The position numbers and the translations under genes are program-made. DNA of 33,629 bases from an uncultured Collinsella sp. (GTDB lineage Bacteria; Actinomycetota; Coriobacteriia; Coriobacteriales; Coriobacteriaceae): NCBI GenBank assembly GCA_900544645.1, contig UQWG01000019.1:1-33629 (forward strand), read 5' to 3'. Positions 7,880 to 15,584 of this stretch are shown piece after piece; the first letter of the stretch is position 1; each line of letters begins with the position of its first letter. The notes under the pieces were generated by a model. It had not been told where the DNA came from and did not search any database. It was given only the letters and a program-made list of their open reading frames with translations.

Positions 7880-8601
7880 CAGTGTCTCCCACCCTCAAAG
7901 CGAACCGCAAAGTAGGCGTCTTGGAATCCCTGCTTGCAGCTGCGCGAAAGCGGGATGCACGCACCCGAGCGCATGACGATGTCCGTGCGGTCAAAGTGAT
8001 CGATATTGCGCAAGTTGACCTGGTAGCTACGGTGGCATTTAAAGAAGGTGGCATTTTGCGCCAAACGGTCCTCGACGCTGCGGAACGACTCGAGTGCCTC
8101 GATATCGCGTCCGTCGCGCAGGTGGAATACCACGTGCTTGTTGCGGGCCTCGGCGTATTCGATATCGGACAGGCGCAGGGCATGGTAGCCAAAGGACGTT
8201 TTGGTCACGAGCTCATCGGTCGCGGCGGGCCGCATGCTCGAAAGCTCGTCGAGCAGTTGCGCCAGGCGTTCGTACGCTACGGGCTTGAGCAGGTAGTCGA
8301 AGGCGCGGACCTCATAGGACTCCAGCGCGAACTCGGGCGACGAGGTGAGGAACACTAGGCGCACGGCGGTGTCGGATTGGCGCAGCTCCCGCGCGGTGTC
8401 CATGCCGTTGACGAGCGGCATGATCATGTCGAGCAGAATGATGTCGGCGCGCGATGCGGCATGGCGGGCCAGCAGGTCCTCGCCGCGCGTGACGAGCGCA
8501 ACGTCGACTGCCGTGCCTGTCTCGGTCGACCAGCGGTCGATCATCCGGTGCAGTCTATCTAGAAAAGCGACGTCGTCGTCGCAGGCGATAATCTTGAGCA
8601 T
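7879..8601 (-). CDS. LytTR-family response regulator
   Basis: A 240-residue regulator with a receiver domain at 1-120 and a LytTR DNA-binding domain at about 132-235. The acidic pocket CDDD is at 7-10, the phosphoacceptor is D58 in IILLDMIMP, and the conserved K is in DYLLKPV. The LytTR part has EARNKHVVFHLRDG, then FKCHRSYQVNLRNID. The reading frame opens further upstream, but the ATG at 8601 follows GGGGGCCCGA and starts exactly at the receiver fold. Its order before the kinase is the reverse of agrCA. LytTR proteins normally bind direct repeats, and none is obvious in the short upstream gap. Confidence 0.93.
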   Translation of the reverse strand: MLKIIACDDDVAFLDRLHRMIDRWSTETGTAVDVALVTRGEDLLARHAASRADIILLDMIMPLVNGMDTARELRQSDTAVRLVFLTSSPEFALESYEVRAFDYLLKPVAYERLAQLLDELSSMRPAATDELVTKTSFGYHALRLSDIEYAEARNKHVVFHLRDGRDIEALESFRSVEDRLAQNATFFKCHRSYQVNLRNIDHFDRTDIVMRSGACIPLSRSCKQGFQDAYFAVRFEGGRH

Positions 8602-8808
8602 TCGGGCCCCCTTAGTAGTTCGATTTTGCCACATTGGGTGCGCGCCGCCCGCGGAGGAACACCCCGTTTGCGCCCCACGGTGCGCAACTCGCGCCGAGCA
8701 GTATTGCGGTGGCGAAAGATGCCTCCTGCGCTATCGAGAGCTCGACTATCCTCAGCTTGCCAGTCCGAAAATGGATCTGCCGCATGATTGAATCTTTATT
8801 TCAACTTT

Positions 8809-8852
8809 ACACCTAGGTTTACAGCTGTCTTGTCAGCTGTAAACCTAGGTGT
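8809..8852. promoter_or_regulatory. Perfect 19-bp dyad, probable NiaR operator of the nad operon
   Basis: ACACCTAGGTTTACAGCTG (8809-8827) is repeated as a perfect inverted copy at 8834-8852 across a 6-base spacer. It overlaps the predicted -35 box and the whole spacer of the nadA promoter. NiaR (3H-domain NAD-synthesis repressor) is encoded as the last gene of this operon, so autoregulation by nicotinate is the natural reading. The sequence shows the dyad; the regulator assignment is inferred. Confidence 0.75.
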
Positions 8853-8858
8853 CATACT
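8830..8858 (+). promoter_or_regulatory. Promoter of nadABC-niaR
   Basis: -35 TTGTCA (8830-8835), 17-base spacer, -10 CATACT (8853-8858). The start would fall near 8865, about 30 bases before nadA. The right half of the dyad at 8809-8852 covers the whole spacer and the end of the -35 box, so repressor binding would block polymerase. The upstream stretch 8602-8808 shows no convincing gene. Confidence 0.6.
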
Positions 8859-8893
8859 AAAGCCCCAAGATTCGCCAAAAGAGAGGGGCCTTG

Positions 8894-9919
8894 ATGGCAC
8901 AGAGCGCGAACATGGATGCATCGGAGCTTGCACGCGACATTGCGGCCGGCCTGGCATCGGCAACGACGGCAACAGAGCGCGCGGCATTGGTGCCCGCAGA
9001 GCTCGTCGAGGCCATTCAGCAACTTAAAACCAAACGCGACGCGGTGATCCTGGCACACTATTACGTGGCGCCCGAGGTCCAGGCTGTGGCCGATTACGTC
9101 GGCGATAGCTTCTACCTGGCAAAGCTTGCCAAGAGCCTGCCGCAGCAGACCATCGTGCTGTGCGGCGTGGAGTTTATGGGCGAGAGCGCCAAGCTGCTCA
9201 ACCCCACCAAGACCGTGCTGCTGCCCGAGCCGGGTGCGGACTGCCCCATGGCGCACATGGTCAAGCGCGAGACGGTCGACGCGGCGCGCGCCGAGTACGG
9301 CGACGACCTTGCCGTGGTCTGCTACGTCAACTCGACGGTTGAGATCAAGAGCTGGAGTGATGTGTGTGTCACCAGCTCCAACGCCGTCAAGATCGTGTCC
9401 GAGCTGCCGCAGCAGCATGTCCTATTCATTCCCGACCAAAACCTCGGTCGCTTCGTAGCCGAGCAGGTGCCGCAAAAGCACGTCATCCTCAACAAGGGCT
9501 ACTGCCCGCGCCACCACATCATCACCGTCGAGCAGATCGTTGACGCGCAGGAAGCGCATCCCGACGCGCTCGTACTGGCGCACCCAGAGTGCAAGGCCGA
9601 CGTCCTTGCCGAGGCCGACTACATCGGCTCCACCGCCGGCATCATCAAGTACGCCGAGGAGTCGGACGCGAGTGAGTTCATCATCGTGACGGTCCGCGGC
9701 GTGCTCTACGAGCTCGAGCGCCGCTGCGAGGGCACCGGCAAAAAGTTCTACTTCCCCGCGGTGCAGCCCACCTGCGTCAACATGGATCTCATCACGCTCG
9801 AAAAGCTCGTGCGATGCCTGGAGACGGGCGAGGGCGAGGTGCAGATCGGCGTGTCGGGCGAGGCTGCCGACCAGGCCAAGCTCACACTCGACCGCATGCT
9901 CGAGTACGCGGCGCGCTAA
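8894..9919 (+). CDS. nadA: Quinolinate synthase
   Basis: NadA condenses iminoaspartate with dihydroxyacetone phosphate to quinolinate, using a catalytic [4Fe-4S] cluster. The 341-residue protein has the family motifs LAHYYVAPEVQAVADYVGDS, CGVEFMGESAKLL, PGADCPMA and HPECKADVLAEADYIGST. The likely cluster cysteines are C90 (LCGVEF), C204 (KGYCPRHH) and C294 (PTCVNMD). The 90-residue spacing of the last two equals that in the Bacillus subtilis enzyme as I recall it, although C233 in HPEC is an alternative. The ATG at 8894 follows AGAGGGG; a TTG at 8891 in the same frame is less likely. First gene of nadA-nadB-nadC-niaR. Confidence 0.96.
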   Translation: MAQSANMDASELARDIAAGLASATTATERAALVPAELVEAIQQLKTKRDAVILAHYYVAPEVQAVADYVGDSFYLAKLAKSLPQQTIVLCGVEFMGESAKLLNPTKTVLLPEPGADCPMAHMVKRETVDAARAEYGDDLAVVCYVNSTVEIKSWSDVCVTSSNAVKIVSELPQQHVLFIPDQNLGRFVAEQVPQKHVILNKGYCPRHHIITVEQIVDAQEAHPDALVLAHPECKADVLAEADYIGSTAGIIKYAEESDASEFIIVTVRGVLYELERRCEGTGKKFYFPAVQPTCVNMDLITLEKLVRCLETGEGEVQIGVSGEAADQAKLTLDRMLEYAAR

Positions 9920-9923
9920 AACG

Positions 9924-9956
9924 ATGTGACATGAGGGGCAGTCCCTTATGCCACAT
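9924..9956. repeat. Palindromic hairpin in the nadA-nadB gap
   Basis: Arms 9924-9937 and 9943-9956 are 14-base inverted repeats with two wobble pairs and a 5-base loop, of the form ATGTGRCATRAGGG. It lies just before the nadB ribosome-binding site. It may tune nadB expression or be an intergenic repeat; a related but weaker sequence lies at 18171-18200. Confidence 0.6.
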
Positions 9957-9975
9957 TACAAGGGAGAGGATTCCT

Positions 9976-11352
9976 ATGGAAACCAAACAATACCCCGACA
10001 TGGAGTGCGACGTCGTCATTGCCGGTTGCGGCGTGGCGGGCTTGTACGCGGCCCTTAATCTGCCGACGAGCACGCGAGTGATCATGCTCTCCAAGGGCGC
10101 TGTCGACGAGTGCGACTCGATGCTCGCGCAGGGCGGCATCTGCGTGCTGCCCGAGGGCTCGGACTACGATGCCTTCTTTGAGGACACCATGCACGCCGGC
10201 CACTACGAGAACCGCCGCGAGAGCGTCGACATTATGATCCGCTCGAGCCGCTCGGTCATCAACGACCTGCTGGCCATGGGCGTGGATTTTGAACGCAAGG
10301 CCGACGGCAGCCTCGACTTTACCCGCGAGGGCGCGCACAGCCGTCCGCGCATTGCTTTCCATGCCGACATTACGGGCAAGGAGATCACGACCAAGCTGCT
10401 CCAAGCCGTTCGCAAGCTGGACAACGTGCAGATTTTGGAGCACGTGGCCATGACCGACATCCTAACGGGCGAGCGTGACAGCGCCACGGTGTGCGCCGGC
10501 GTCGTCGCCGTTCCTGTGGACGAGGACAACTCGGTTCGTCCCGCCGACGAGCTGGCAAACGCCGCCGAGGGCGTGCATGCCGGCGGGCCGTTTAAGATTC
10601 ATGCCCGTCACACGCTGTGGGCAACGGGCGGCATCGGTGGCGTATACGACCACTCGACCAACTACCCGCAGCTCACGGGCGATGCCTGCTACATTGCTCA
10701 GGAGCATGGCATTAAGATGGAGCACCTGGACTACGTGCAGATTCACCCCACGGGGCTGTTCTCGCCGCAGCCGGGCCGCACCTTCCTGATCAGCGAGAGC
10801 TGCCGCGGCGAGGGCGCGATTTTGCTCAACGCCGCTGGCGAGCGCTTTACCGATGAGCTTCAGCCGCGCGATGTGGTCGCCGCCGCCATTCGCGAGCAGA
10901 TGAAGCAGGACGGCACCGAGCACGAGTGGCTGAGCTTTGCCCCCGTCGAGCGCGATGTGGTGACCGGGCACTTTGCCAACATTCGCGCACGTTGCCTGGA
11001 GGACGGCCGCGACATCTTGGACGAGCCCATCCCCGTTACGCCCACGCAGCACTACTTTATGGGCGGCGTGTGGGTCGACAAGGACGGCCGCACCTCGATG
11101 CCCGAGCTCTACGCCGCCGGCGAGACGGCTTGCAACGGTGTTCACGGCAAGAACCGCCTTGCATCAAACAGCCTGCTCGAGGCTTTGGTCTGGGGTCGTC
11201 GCGCCGCGTGGTACATGCGTACCGGCGAGTCGCTGGCCGTGGAGCAGGCGGGCGATCCCGCGCTCGATGGCCGTCATCGCGCCCTGAGCGCCGATACCCT
11301 GGCAATCGATGATTTGGCCCGTGCCGCAGGCACGCAGGCCGTGGAGGAGTAG
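9976..11352 (+). CDS. nadB: L-aspartate oxidase
   Basis: NadB is the FAD enzyme that oxidises L-aspartate to iminoaspartate, the substrate of NadA. It belongs to the fumarate reductase/succinate dehydrogenase flavoprotein family. The 458-residue product has the Rossmann motif GCGVAG at 17-22 and LAQGGICV. It also shows YVQIHPTGLFSP, ESCRGEGAILLN and KNRLASNSLLEALVWG, which are the active-site and FAD-binding blocks. The frame is open from 9814 inside nadA, but the ATG at 9976 follows GGGAGAGGA and starts at the FAD domain. A hairpin fills the 56-bp gap after nadA. Confidence 0.96.
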   Translation: METKQYPDMECDVVIAGCGVAGLYAALNLPTSTRVIMLSKGAVDECDSMLAQGGICVLPEGSDYDAFFEDTMHAGHYENRRESVDIMIRSSRSVINDLLAMGVDFERKADGSLDFTREGAHSRPRIAFHADITGKEITTKLLQAVRKLDNVQILEHVAMTDILTGERDSATVCAGVVAVPVDEDNSVRPADELANAAEGVHAGGPFKIHARHTLWATGGIGGVYDHSTNYPQLTGDACYIAQEHGIKMEHLDYVQIHPTGLFSPQPGRTFLISESCRGEGAILLNAAGERFTDELQPRDVVAAAIREQMKQDGTEHEWLSFAPVERDVVTGHFANIRARCLEDGRDILDEPIPVTPTQHYFMGGVWVDKDGRTSMPELYAAGETACNGVHGKNRLASNSLLEALVWGRRAAWYMRTGESLAVEQAGDPALDGRHRALSADTLAIDDLARAAGTQAVEE

Positions 11353-11355
11353 ACC

Positions 11356-12216
11356 ATGAATCCCATTACCATGAAGCTCGTCGTCGATGATCTGATTCTG
11401 CAGGCTCTGCGCGAGGACATTACCTTTGAGGACGTGAGCACGGCGAGCGTGTGCCCCACGGCGCGTCCCGCCACGGTGGAGCTCATCGCCAAAGCCGATG
11501 GCATCATCGCCGGCCTGGATGTGTTCGCTCGCACCTTTGAGCTGCTTGATTCGCAGAGCTCGGTGCTGTTTGACGTTGCCGATGGTGACGAGGTGCACGC
11601 CGGCGACCACGTGGGCCAGGTGCGCGGCGATGCGCGCGTGCTGCTTTCGGGCGAGCGCGTGGCGCTCAACTACCTGCAGCGCATGAGCGGTATCGCTACC
11701 TATACGCACCAGATGGCTGCGGTGCTCGAGGGCACCAAGACCGTGCTTGTCGACACACGCAAGACCACGCCGGGCATGCGTGTCTTCGAGAAGGCCGCGG
11801 TCGAGATCGGCGGCGGCAGCAATCACCGTTACAACCTGTCGACGGCCGTCATGCTCAAGGACAACCACATCGACGCCGCCGGCGGCGTGACGCGTGCGAT
11901 CGAGATGGCGCGCGCCCATGCATCGTTTACCACGACGGTCGAGATCGAGTGTGAGAACTTGGACATGGTGCGCGAGGCTGTGGAGGCCGGCGCCGACATC
12001 ATCATGTTCGACAACATGACCCACGACGATATGGCTGCCGCGATTGAGCTTATCGCCGGCCGCGCCAAGACCGAGTGCTCGGGCAACGTGAACGCCAGCA
12101 ATATCCGCGCGCTCGCCGACCTGGGCGTTGACTTTATTAGCTCGGGGGCGCTGACTCACTCTGCGCCGATTCTCGACCTCTCGCTCAAGCACCTGCGTCT
12201 GCTGGACGGTAAATAA
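11356..12216 (+). CDS. nadC: Nicotinate-nucleotide pyrophosphorylase (quinolinate phosphoribosyltransferase)
   Basis: NadC converts quinolinate and PRPP to nicotinate mononucleotide with loss of CO2, the third step of de novo NAD synthesis. The 286-residue protein shows the ordered family motifs REDI, ERVALNYLQRMSGIAT, DTRKTTPGMR, GGGSNHRYNL, LKDNHI, VEIECEN, IIMFDNM and ECSGNVN. These include the Arg, Lys and His residues that bind quinolinate and phosphate. The start at 11356 lies 3 bases after the nadB stop, with GAGGAG formed by the end of nadB. It overlaps niaR by one base, so nadBC-niaR is one tightly coupled unit. Confidence 0.97.
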   Translation: MNPITMKLVVDDLILQALREDITFEDVSTASVCPTARPATVELIAKADGIIAGLDVFARTFELLDSQSSVLFDVADGDEVHAGDHVGQVRGDARVLLSGERVALNYLQRMSGIATYTHQMAAVLEGTKTVLVDTRKTTPGMRVFEKAAVEIGGGSNHRYNLSTAVMLKDNHIDAAGGVTRAIEMARAHASFTTTVEIECENLDMVREAVEAGADIIMFDNMTHDDMAAAIELIAGRAKTECSGNVNASNIRALADLGVDFISSGALTHSAPILDLSLKHLRLLDGK

Positions 12217-12761
12217 TGGACGCCCGCGAGCGTCGCCGTGCCATCATGGGCGTGCTCGAGGAAGCCAAGGAGCCCGTTTCGGGCAGCGCACTTGCCCGCG
12301 AGGTGGGTGTGAGCCGCCAAATTGTCGTGCAAGACATCGCCCTGCTGCGCGCCGACGGGCACGATATCGTGGCGACCAACCGTGGTTATGTGCTGCAGGA
12401 GGCCCCCAGCAGCCCCGCTGTGCCCACGCGCTTGGTCAAGGTTCGCCACAGCGTGGAGCAGGCGGGCGATGAGCTCACGAGTGTCGTCGACGCCGGAGGC
12501 GCCGTGCTCAACGTGATCGTCAATCACCGCGTGTACGGTAAGATCACGGCCGACTTGGATATCCGCAATCGTCGCGATGTTGAGCGCTACCTGCACGATA
12601 TCGAGAGCGGCAAGAGCTTTCCGCTCCTAACGGTGACGAGCGGCTATCACTTCCATCGCATTGCGGCAGAGGACGAGCAAACCCTCGACGAGATCGAGGC
12701 CATGCTCAAGGAGAAAGGCTACTTGGCAGACCTGATGCCCTACGAGGACGATTTGTCCTAG
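12216..12761 (+). CDS. niaR: NAD biosynthesis repressor NiaR (HTH_11 plus 3H domain)
   Basis: A 181-residue transcription factor of the NiaR/YrxA family, which represses NAD-synthesis genes when nicotinate is present. The N-terminal winged HTH covers about 5-60 (LAREVGVSRQIVVQDIALLR, then VATNRGYVL). The C-terminal 3H domain (about 75-170) has the three histidine sites that name it: H78 (KVRHSVEQ), H104 (VNHRVYGKI) and H145/H147 (GYHFH). These coordinate the metal and bind nicotinate in the family. Its ATG shares a base with the nadC stop (TAATG). The strong dyad at 8809-8852 is its likely operator. Confidence 0.94.
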   Translation: MDARERRRAIMGVLEEAKEPVSGSALAREVGVSRQIVVQDIALLRADGHDIVATNRGYVLQEAPSSPAVPTRLVKVRHSVEQAGDELTSVVDAGGAVLNVIVNHRVYGKITADLDIRNRRDVERYLHDIESGKSFPLLTVTSGYHFHRIAAEDEQTLDEIEAMLKEKGYLADLMPYEDDLS

Positions 12762-12778
12762 TCGACGCCGCATCTATA

Positions 12779-12845
12779 AGTTGCGGTGAAATAGTTCCTA
12801 AAATCGGCATCCAAGCCATAAAACAGGAACTATTCCACCGCAACT
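12779..12845. repeat. Palindromic repeat, AGTTGCGGTGAAATAG family, copy 1
   Basis: 21-base arms at 12779-12799 and 12825-12845 are inverted copies with one mismatch and a 25-base loop. The outer 16 bases AGTTGCGGTGAAATAG are identical to those of the palindrome at 25061-25127, while the inner arm and loop differ. Both copies sit between convergent genes. Confidence 0.8.
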
Positions 12846-12883
12846 GCCAAGGGTCCCGCTCCAAATTAGCTGCCCATACAAGC

Positions 12884-12922
12884 AAAAGGAGGCCTCCGCG
12901 CGATGCGGAGGCCTCCTTTTTT
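12884..12922. terminator. Bidirectional intrinsic terminator between niaR and the ferredoxin gene
   Basis: A perfect 16-bp stem (12884-12899 with 12905-12920, 5-base loop) reads AAAAGGAGGCCTCCGC and ends in TTTTTT on the plus strand. The A-run on the other side gives T's on the minus strand. It can terminate both the nad operon and the convergent ferredoxin transcript. Confidence 0.92.
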
Positions 12923-12960
12923 GTGCACGGTGTACTTTTGAGTGTGCAAGTGGGGAGTTG

Positions 12961-13146
12961 TTACTCCTCGACGATCTCGGTGATCGCGCCAGCGGGGCAA
13001 GCGTCCTGGCAAGCGCCACAGGCGACGCAGGAATCCTCGTCAGCGACGGTAGCGACGTCCTGGAGCTCCAGAACGCCAGCGGGGCAGGAGTCGACGCAAA
13101 CGCCACAAGCGATGCACTCGTCGGCATCAATTACGGGATGAGCCAT
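12961..13146 (-). CDS. 2x[4Fe-4S] ferredoxin
   Basis: A 61-residue bacterial-type ferredoxin, a low-potential electron carrier. It has two classic CxxCxxCxxxCP sets: C11, C14, C17 and C21, and C40, C43, C46 and C50, followed by an acidic tail. The frame is open to 13212, but the ATG at 13146 follows GAGGAAACTACC and begins MAHPVIDADE, the standard ferredoxin start. It is transcribed alone, with a promoter at 13208-13235 and a terminator at 12884-12922. It could serve the hydrogenase or the iron-sulfur flavoprotein at 28829, though the sequence does not show which. Confidence 0.96.
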   Translation of the reverse strand: MAHPVIDADECIACGVCVDSCPAGVLELQDVATVADEDSCVACGACQDACPAGAITEIVEE

Positions 13147-13207
13147 GGTAGTTTCCTCTCTGTTGACCGACGCTACAGACGATGCGCGCCGGTTTGATTC
13201 GGGCAAA

Positions 13208-13235
13208 AACATACCACGGGAGCGACCGTTTGCAA
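13208..13235 (-). promoter_or_regulatory. Promoter of the ferredoxin gene
   Basis: On the minus strand, TTGCAA (13230-13235), a 16-base spacer, and TATGTT (13208-13213). This would start transcription about 55 bases before the ferredoxin ATG. Confidence 0.55.
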
Positions 13236-13554
13236 TACCCTCTGGCCGGCATCTTCATACCGTTCGCCGAGTATGCCAAGGTTTACTAAAAAACGTGCAG
13301 GTGGGGCCGTTGAGCTGCGTAAATGTTAGCTAAAGGTGACTCGTAATATTGAGCGATTGAGCGAGCTTTTGGAAAGCGTGTCCCGGAATCGACGCTCAAA
13401 ACGGGTCACGCCTTCCTCGGGGTAGCCCCAAGACCACTCCGTGTGGCTCCGGCCCAAACCTCAGCCATCTCTACATAGATCTCGATAGATTTGCCCAGAA
13501 CTCAAACAGGGCGTCGACCTGCGTATTTGCGAACCTAAACTCTCAACAATAAGA
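13236..13554. other. Gene-free region upstream of the dnaK promoter
   Basis: No convincing gene or known RNA is visible. There is a 15-base imperfect inverted repeat (13371-13385 with 13402-13416, 13 of 15 positions complementary plus one wobble) and a short GGGG-TAG-CCCC hairpin just after it. An 8-bp tandem repeat ATTGAGCG-ATTGAGCG lies near 13348-13363. These could belong to an unrecognised regulatory RNA or another intergenic palindrome. Confidence 0.4.
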
Positions 13555-13588
13555 AATCTTATATGAATTGACTTAGATTTTGTATATT
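13555..13588 (+). promoter_or_regulatory. dnaK promoter with probable HspR operator
   Basis: AATCTTATAT-N5-GACTTAGATT (13555-13579) matches the sequence upstream of clpB (21966-21990) at 21 of 25 positions; both 10-base blocks are identical. A -10-like TATATT (13583-13588) follows immediately, so the motif covers the -35 and spacer. It is not the canonical actinobacterial HAIR sequence (CTTGAGT-N7-ACTCAAG), but it can be read as CTTATAT-N7-CTTAGAT with the same 7-base gap. HspR, encoded at the end of this operon, is the likely binder. Confidence 0.7.
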
Positions 13589-13689
13589 CCGGCCCATAAG
13601 GGGATACACTACATCCTGAAAGACAAGCCGAAACACCGCGCGGCAGACCGCCGAGTCGGTGCAAACGCACAAGAGAGAGGGAATTTCTA

Positions 13690-15582
13690 ATGGGCAAGAT
13701 TCTTGGTATCGACCTTGGTACTACTAACTCCGCAATGGCCGTTCTCGAGGGCGGTTCTCCGACCATTATCGTGAACGCCGAGGGCGACCGCACCACCCCG
13801 TCCGTCGTGGGCTTCCGTGCCGACGGCGACCGCGTCGTGGGTAAGGCCGCTAAGAACCAGGCTGTCACCAACCCCAAGAACACCGTGTTCTCCATCAAGC
13901 GCTTCATGGGCCGCAAGTACTCCGAGTGCACCTCTGAGATCAAGACCGTGCCGTACGAGGTCAAGGAGGGCCAGGGTGGCCGTGCCGTCGTCGACATCGA
14001 GGGCAAGGATTACACCGCCGAGCAGGTGAGCGCCATGACGCTCGCCAAGATGAAGGCCGACGCCGAGAAGTATCTGGGTGAGACCGTCACCGACGCCGTC
14101 ATCACCGTCCCGGCCTACTTCAACGACGCCCAGCGTCAGGCCACCAAGGACGCCGGCAAGATCGCCGGCCTCAACGTCAAGCGTATCGTCAACGAGCCGA
14201 CCGCTGCTGCTCTGGCCTATGGCCTGGACAAGCAGGGCACCGACCAGCGCATCCTGGTCTTCGACCTGGGCGGCGGCACCTTCGACGTCTCCATCCTCGA
14301 CCTCGCCGACGGCGTGTTTGAGGTTCTGTCCACCTCGGGCGATAACCACCTGGGCGGCGACGACTGGGATCAGCGCGTCATCGATTGGATGGCCGATAAG
14401 TTCCAGCAGGAGAACGGTGTCGACCTGCGTCAGGATCCCATGGCCCTGCAGCGTCTGAAGGAGGCCGCCGAGAACGCCAAGAAGGAGCTCTCCGCAGCCC
14501 AGCAGACCACCATCAACCTGCCGTTCATTACCATGAACCAGTCCGGCCCGCTGCACCTCAACTACACGCTGACCCGCGCCGAGTTCGAGAAGATCACCCG
14601 TGACCTGCTCGAGCGCTGCAAGCAGCCTGTCACCAACGCCCTGCGCGACGCCAAGCTTAAGCTTTCCGATCTGACCGAGGTCATCCTCGTCGGCGGCTCC
14701 ACTCGTATGCCCGCCGTCCAGGAGCTCGTCAAGACCATGACCGGCAAGCAGCCCAACATGTCCGTGAACCCCGACGAGGTCGTTGCCGACGGCGCTGCCG
14801 TCCAGGGCGGCGTGCTCACCGGCGACGTCGAGGGCATCCTGCTGCTCGACGTTACCCCGCTGTCGCTGGGCGTCGAGACCATGGGCGGCATCATGACCAA
14901 GATGATCGACCGCAACACCACGATCCCGACCTCCAAGACCGAGGTTTACTCCACCGCTGCCGACAACCAGACCAGCGTCGAGATCAACGTGCTCCAGGGC
15001 GAGCGCGAGCTTGCCCGCGACAACAAGTCGCTCGGTAAGTTCCAGCTGACCGGTATCCCGGCTGCCCGCCGCGGCGTGCCGCAGATCGAGGTCACCTTCG
15101 ACATCGACGCTAACGGCATCGTCAAGGTCTCCGCTAAGGACAAGGGCACCGGCAAGGAGCAGCAGATCACCATTTCCGGCTCCACCGCTCTGTCCGACGA
15201 CGAAGTCGATCGTATGGTCAAGGACGCCGAGGCTCATGCCGAGGAGGACAAGAAGCAGAAGGAAGAGGTCGAGGTCCGCAACCAGACCGACAGCCTGTGC
15301 TACTCCACCGAGCAGACCCTCAACGAGCTGGGCGACAAGGTTTCCGCCGATGTGAAGTCCAAGGCCGAGGCCGCTATCGCCGACGCCAAGAAGGCGCTCG
15401 AGGGCTCTGACGTCGAGGCCATCAAGGCCGCCGGCGAGTCCTTGCAGTCCGTGGCCTACGAGCTGGCCCAGGTTGTCTACGCCGACGCTCAGCAGCAGAC
15501 CGACGGTGCCGCTGGTGCCCAGCCTGCCGACGATGACGTCGTCGACGCCGACTACGAGGTTGTGGACGACGAGGACAAGTAA
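13690..15582 (+). CDS. dnaK: Chaperone DnaK (Hsp70)
   Basis: The ATP-driven cytosolic Hsp70, 630 residues. The three Hsp70 signatures are present: GIDLGTTNS at the N-terminus, VFDLGGGTFDVSILD near 195, and VILVGGSTRMPAVQELV near 335. The substrate-binding domain starts LLLDVTPLSLGVETMGG. The nucleotide domain lacks the loop insertion found in proteobacterial DnaK, as is usual for Gram-positive forms. The C-terminus ends in the acidic VDADYEVVDDEDK. The start is set by GAGAGAGGGA upstream. First gene of dnaK-grpE-dnaJ-hspR, with a probable HspR site in its promoter. Confidence 0.99.
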   Translation: MGKILGIDLGTTNSAMAVLEGGSPTIIVNAEGDRTTPSVVGFRADGDRVVGKAAKNQAVTNPKNTVFSIKRFMGRKYSECTSEIKTVPYEVKEGQGGRAVVDIEGKDYTAEQVSAMTLAKMKADAEKYLGETVTDAVITVPAYFNDAQRQATKDAGKIAGLNVKRIVNEPTAAALAYGLDKQGTDQRILVFDLGGGTFDVSILDLADGVFEVLSTSGDNHLGGDDWDQRVIDWMADKFQQENGVDLRQDPMALQRLKEAAENAKKELSAAQQTTINLPFITMNQSGPLHLNYTLTRAEFEKITRDLLERCKQPVTNALRDAKLKLSDLTEVILVGGSTRMPAVQELVKTMTGKQPNMSVNPDEVVADGAAVQGGVLTGDVEGILLLDVTPLSLGVETMGGIMTKMIDRNTTIPTSKTEVYSTAADNQTSVEINVLQGERELARDNKSLGKFQLTGIPAARRGVPQIEVTFDIDANGIVKVSAKDKGTGKEQQITISGSTALSDDEVDRMVKDAEAHAEEDKKQKEEVEVRNQTDSLCYSTEQTLNELGDKVSADVKSKAEAAIADAKKALEGSDVEAIKAAGESLQSVAYELAQVVYADAQQQTDGAAGAQPADDDVVDADYEVVDDEDK

Positions 15583-15584
15583 TC

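Noticed and set aside
6602..8808. agrB/agrD genes beside the kinase-regulator pair
   Set aside because: No AgrB-like membrane protease is encoded nearby; only a weak 57-codon frame is present, reported as a low-interest finding.
13687..15237. 516-codon open frame antisense to dnaK
   Set aside because: Codon-bias shadow; the sense product is DnaK.
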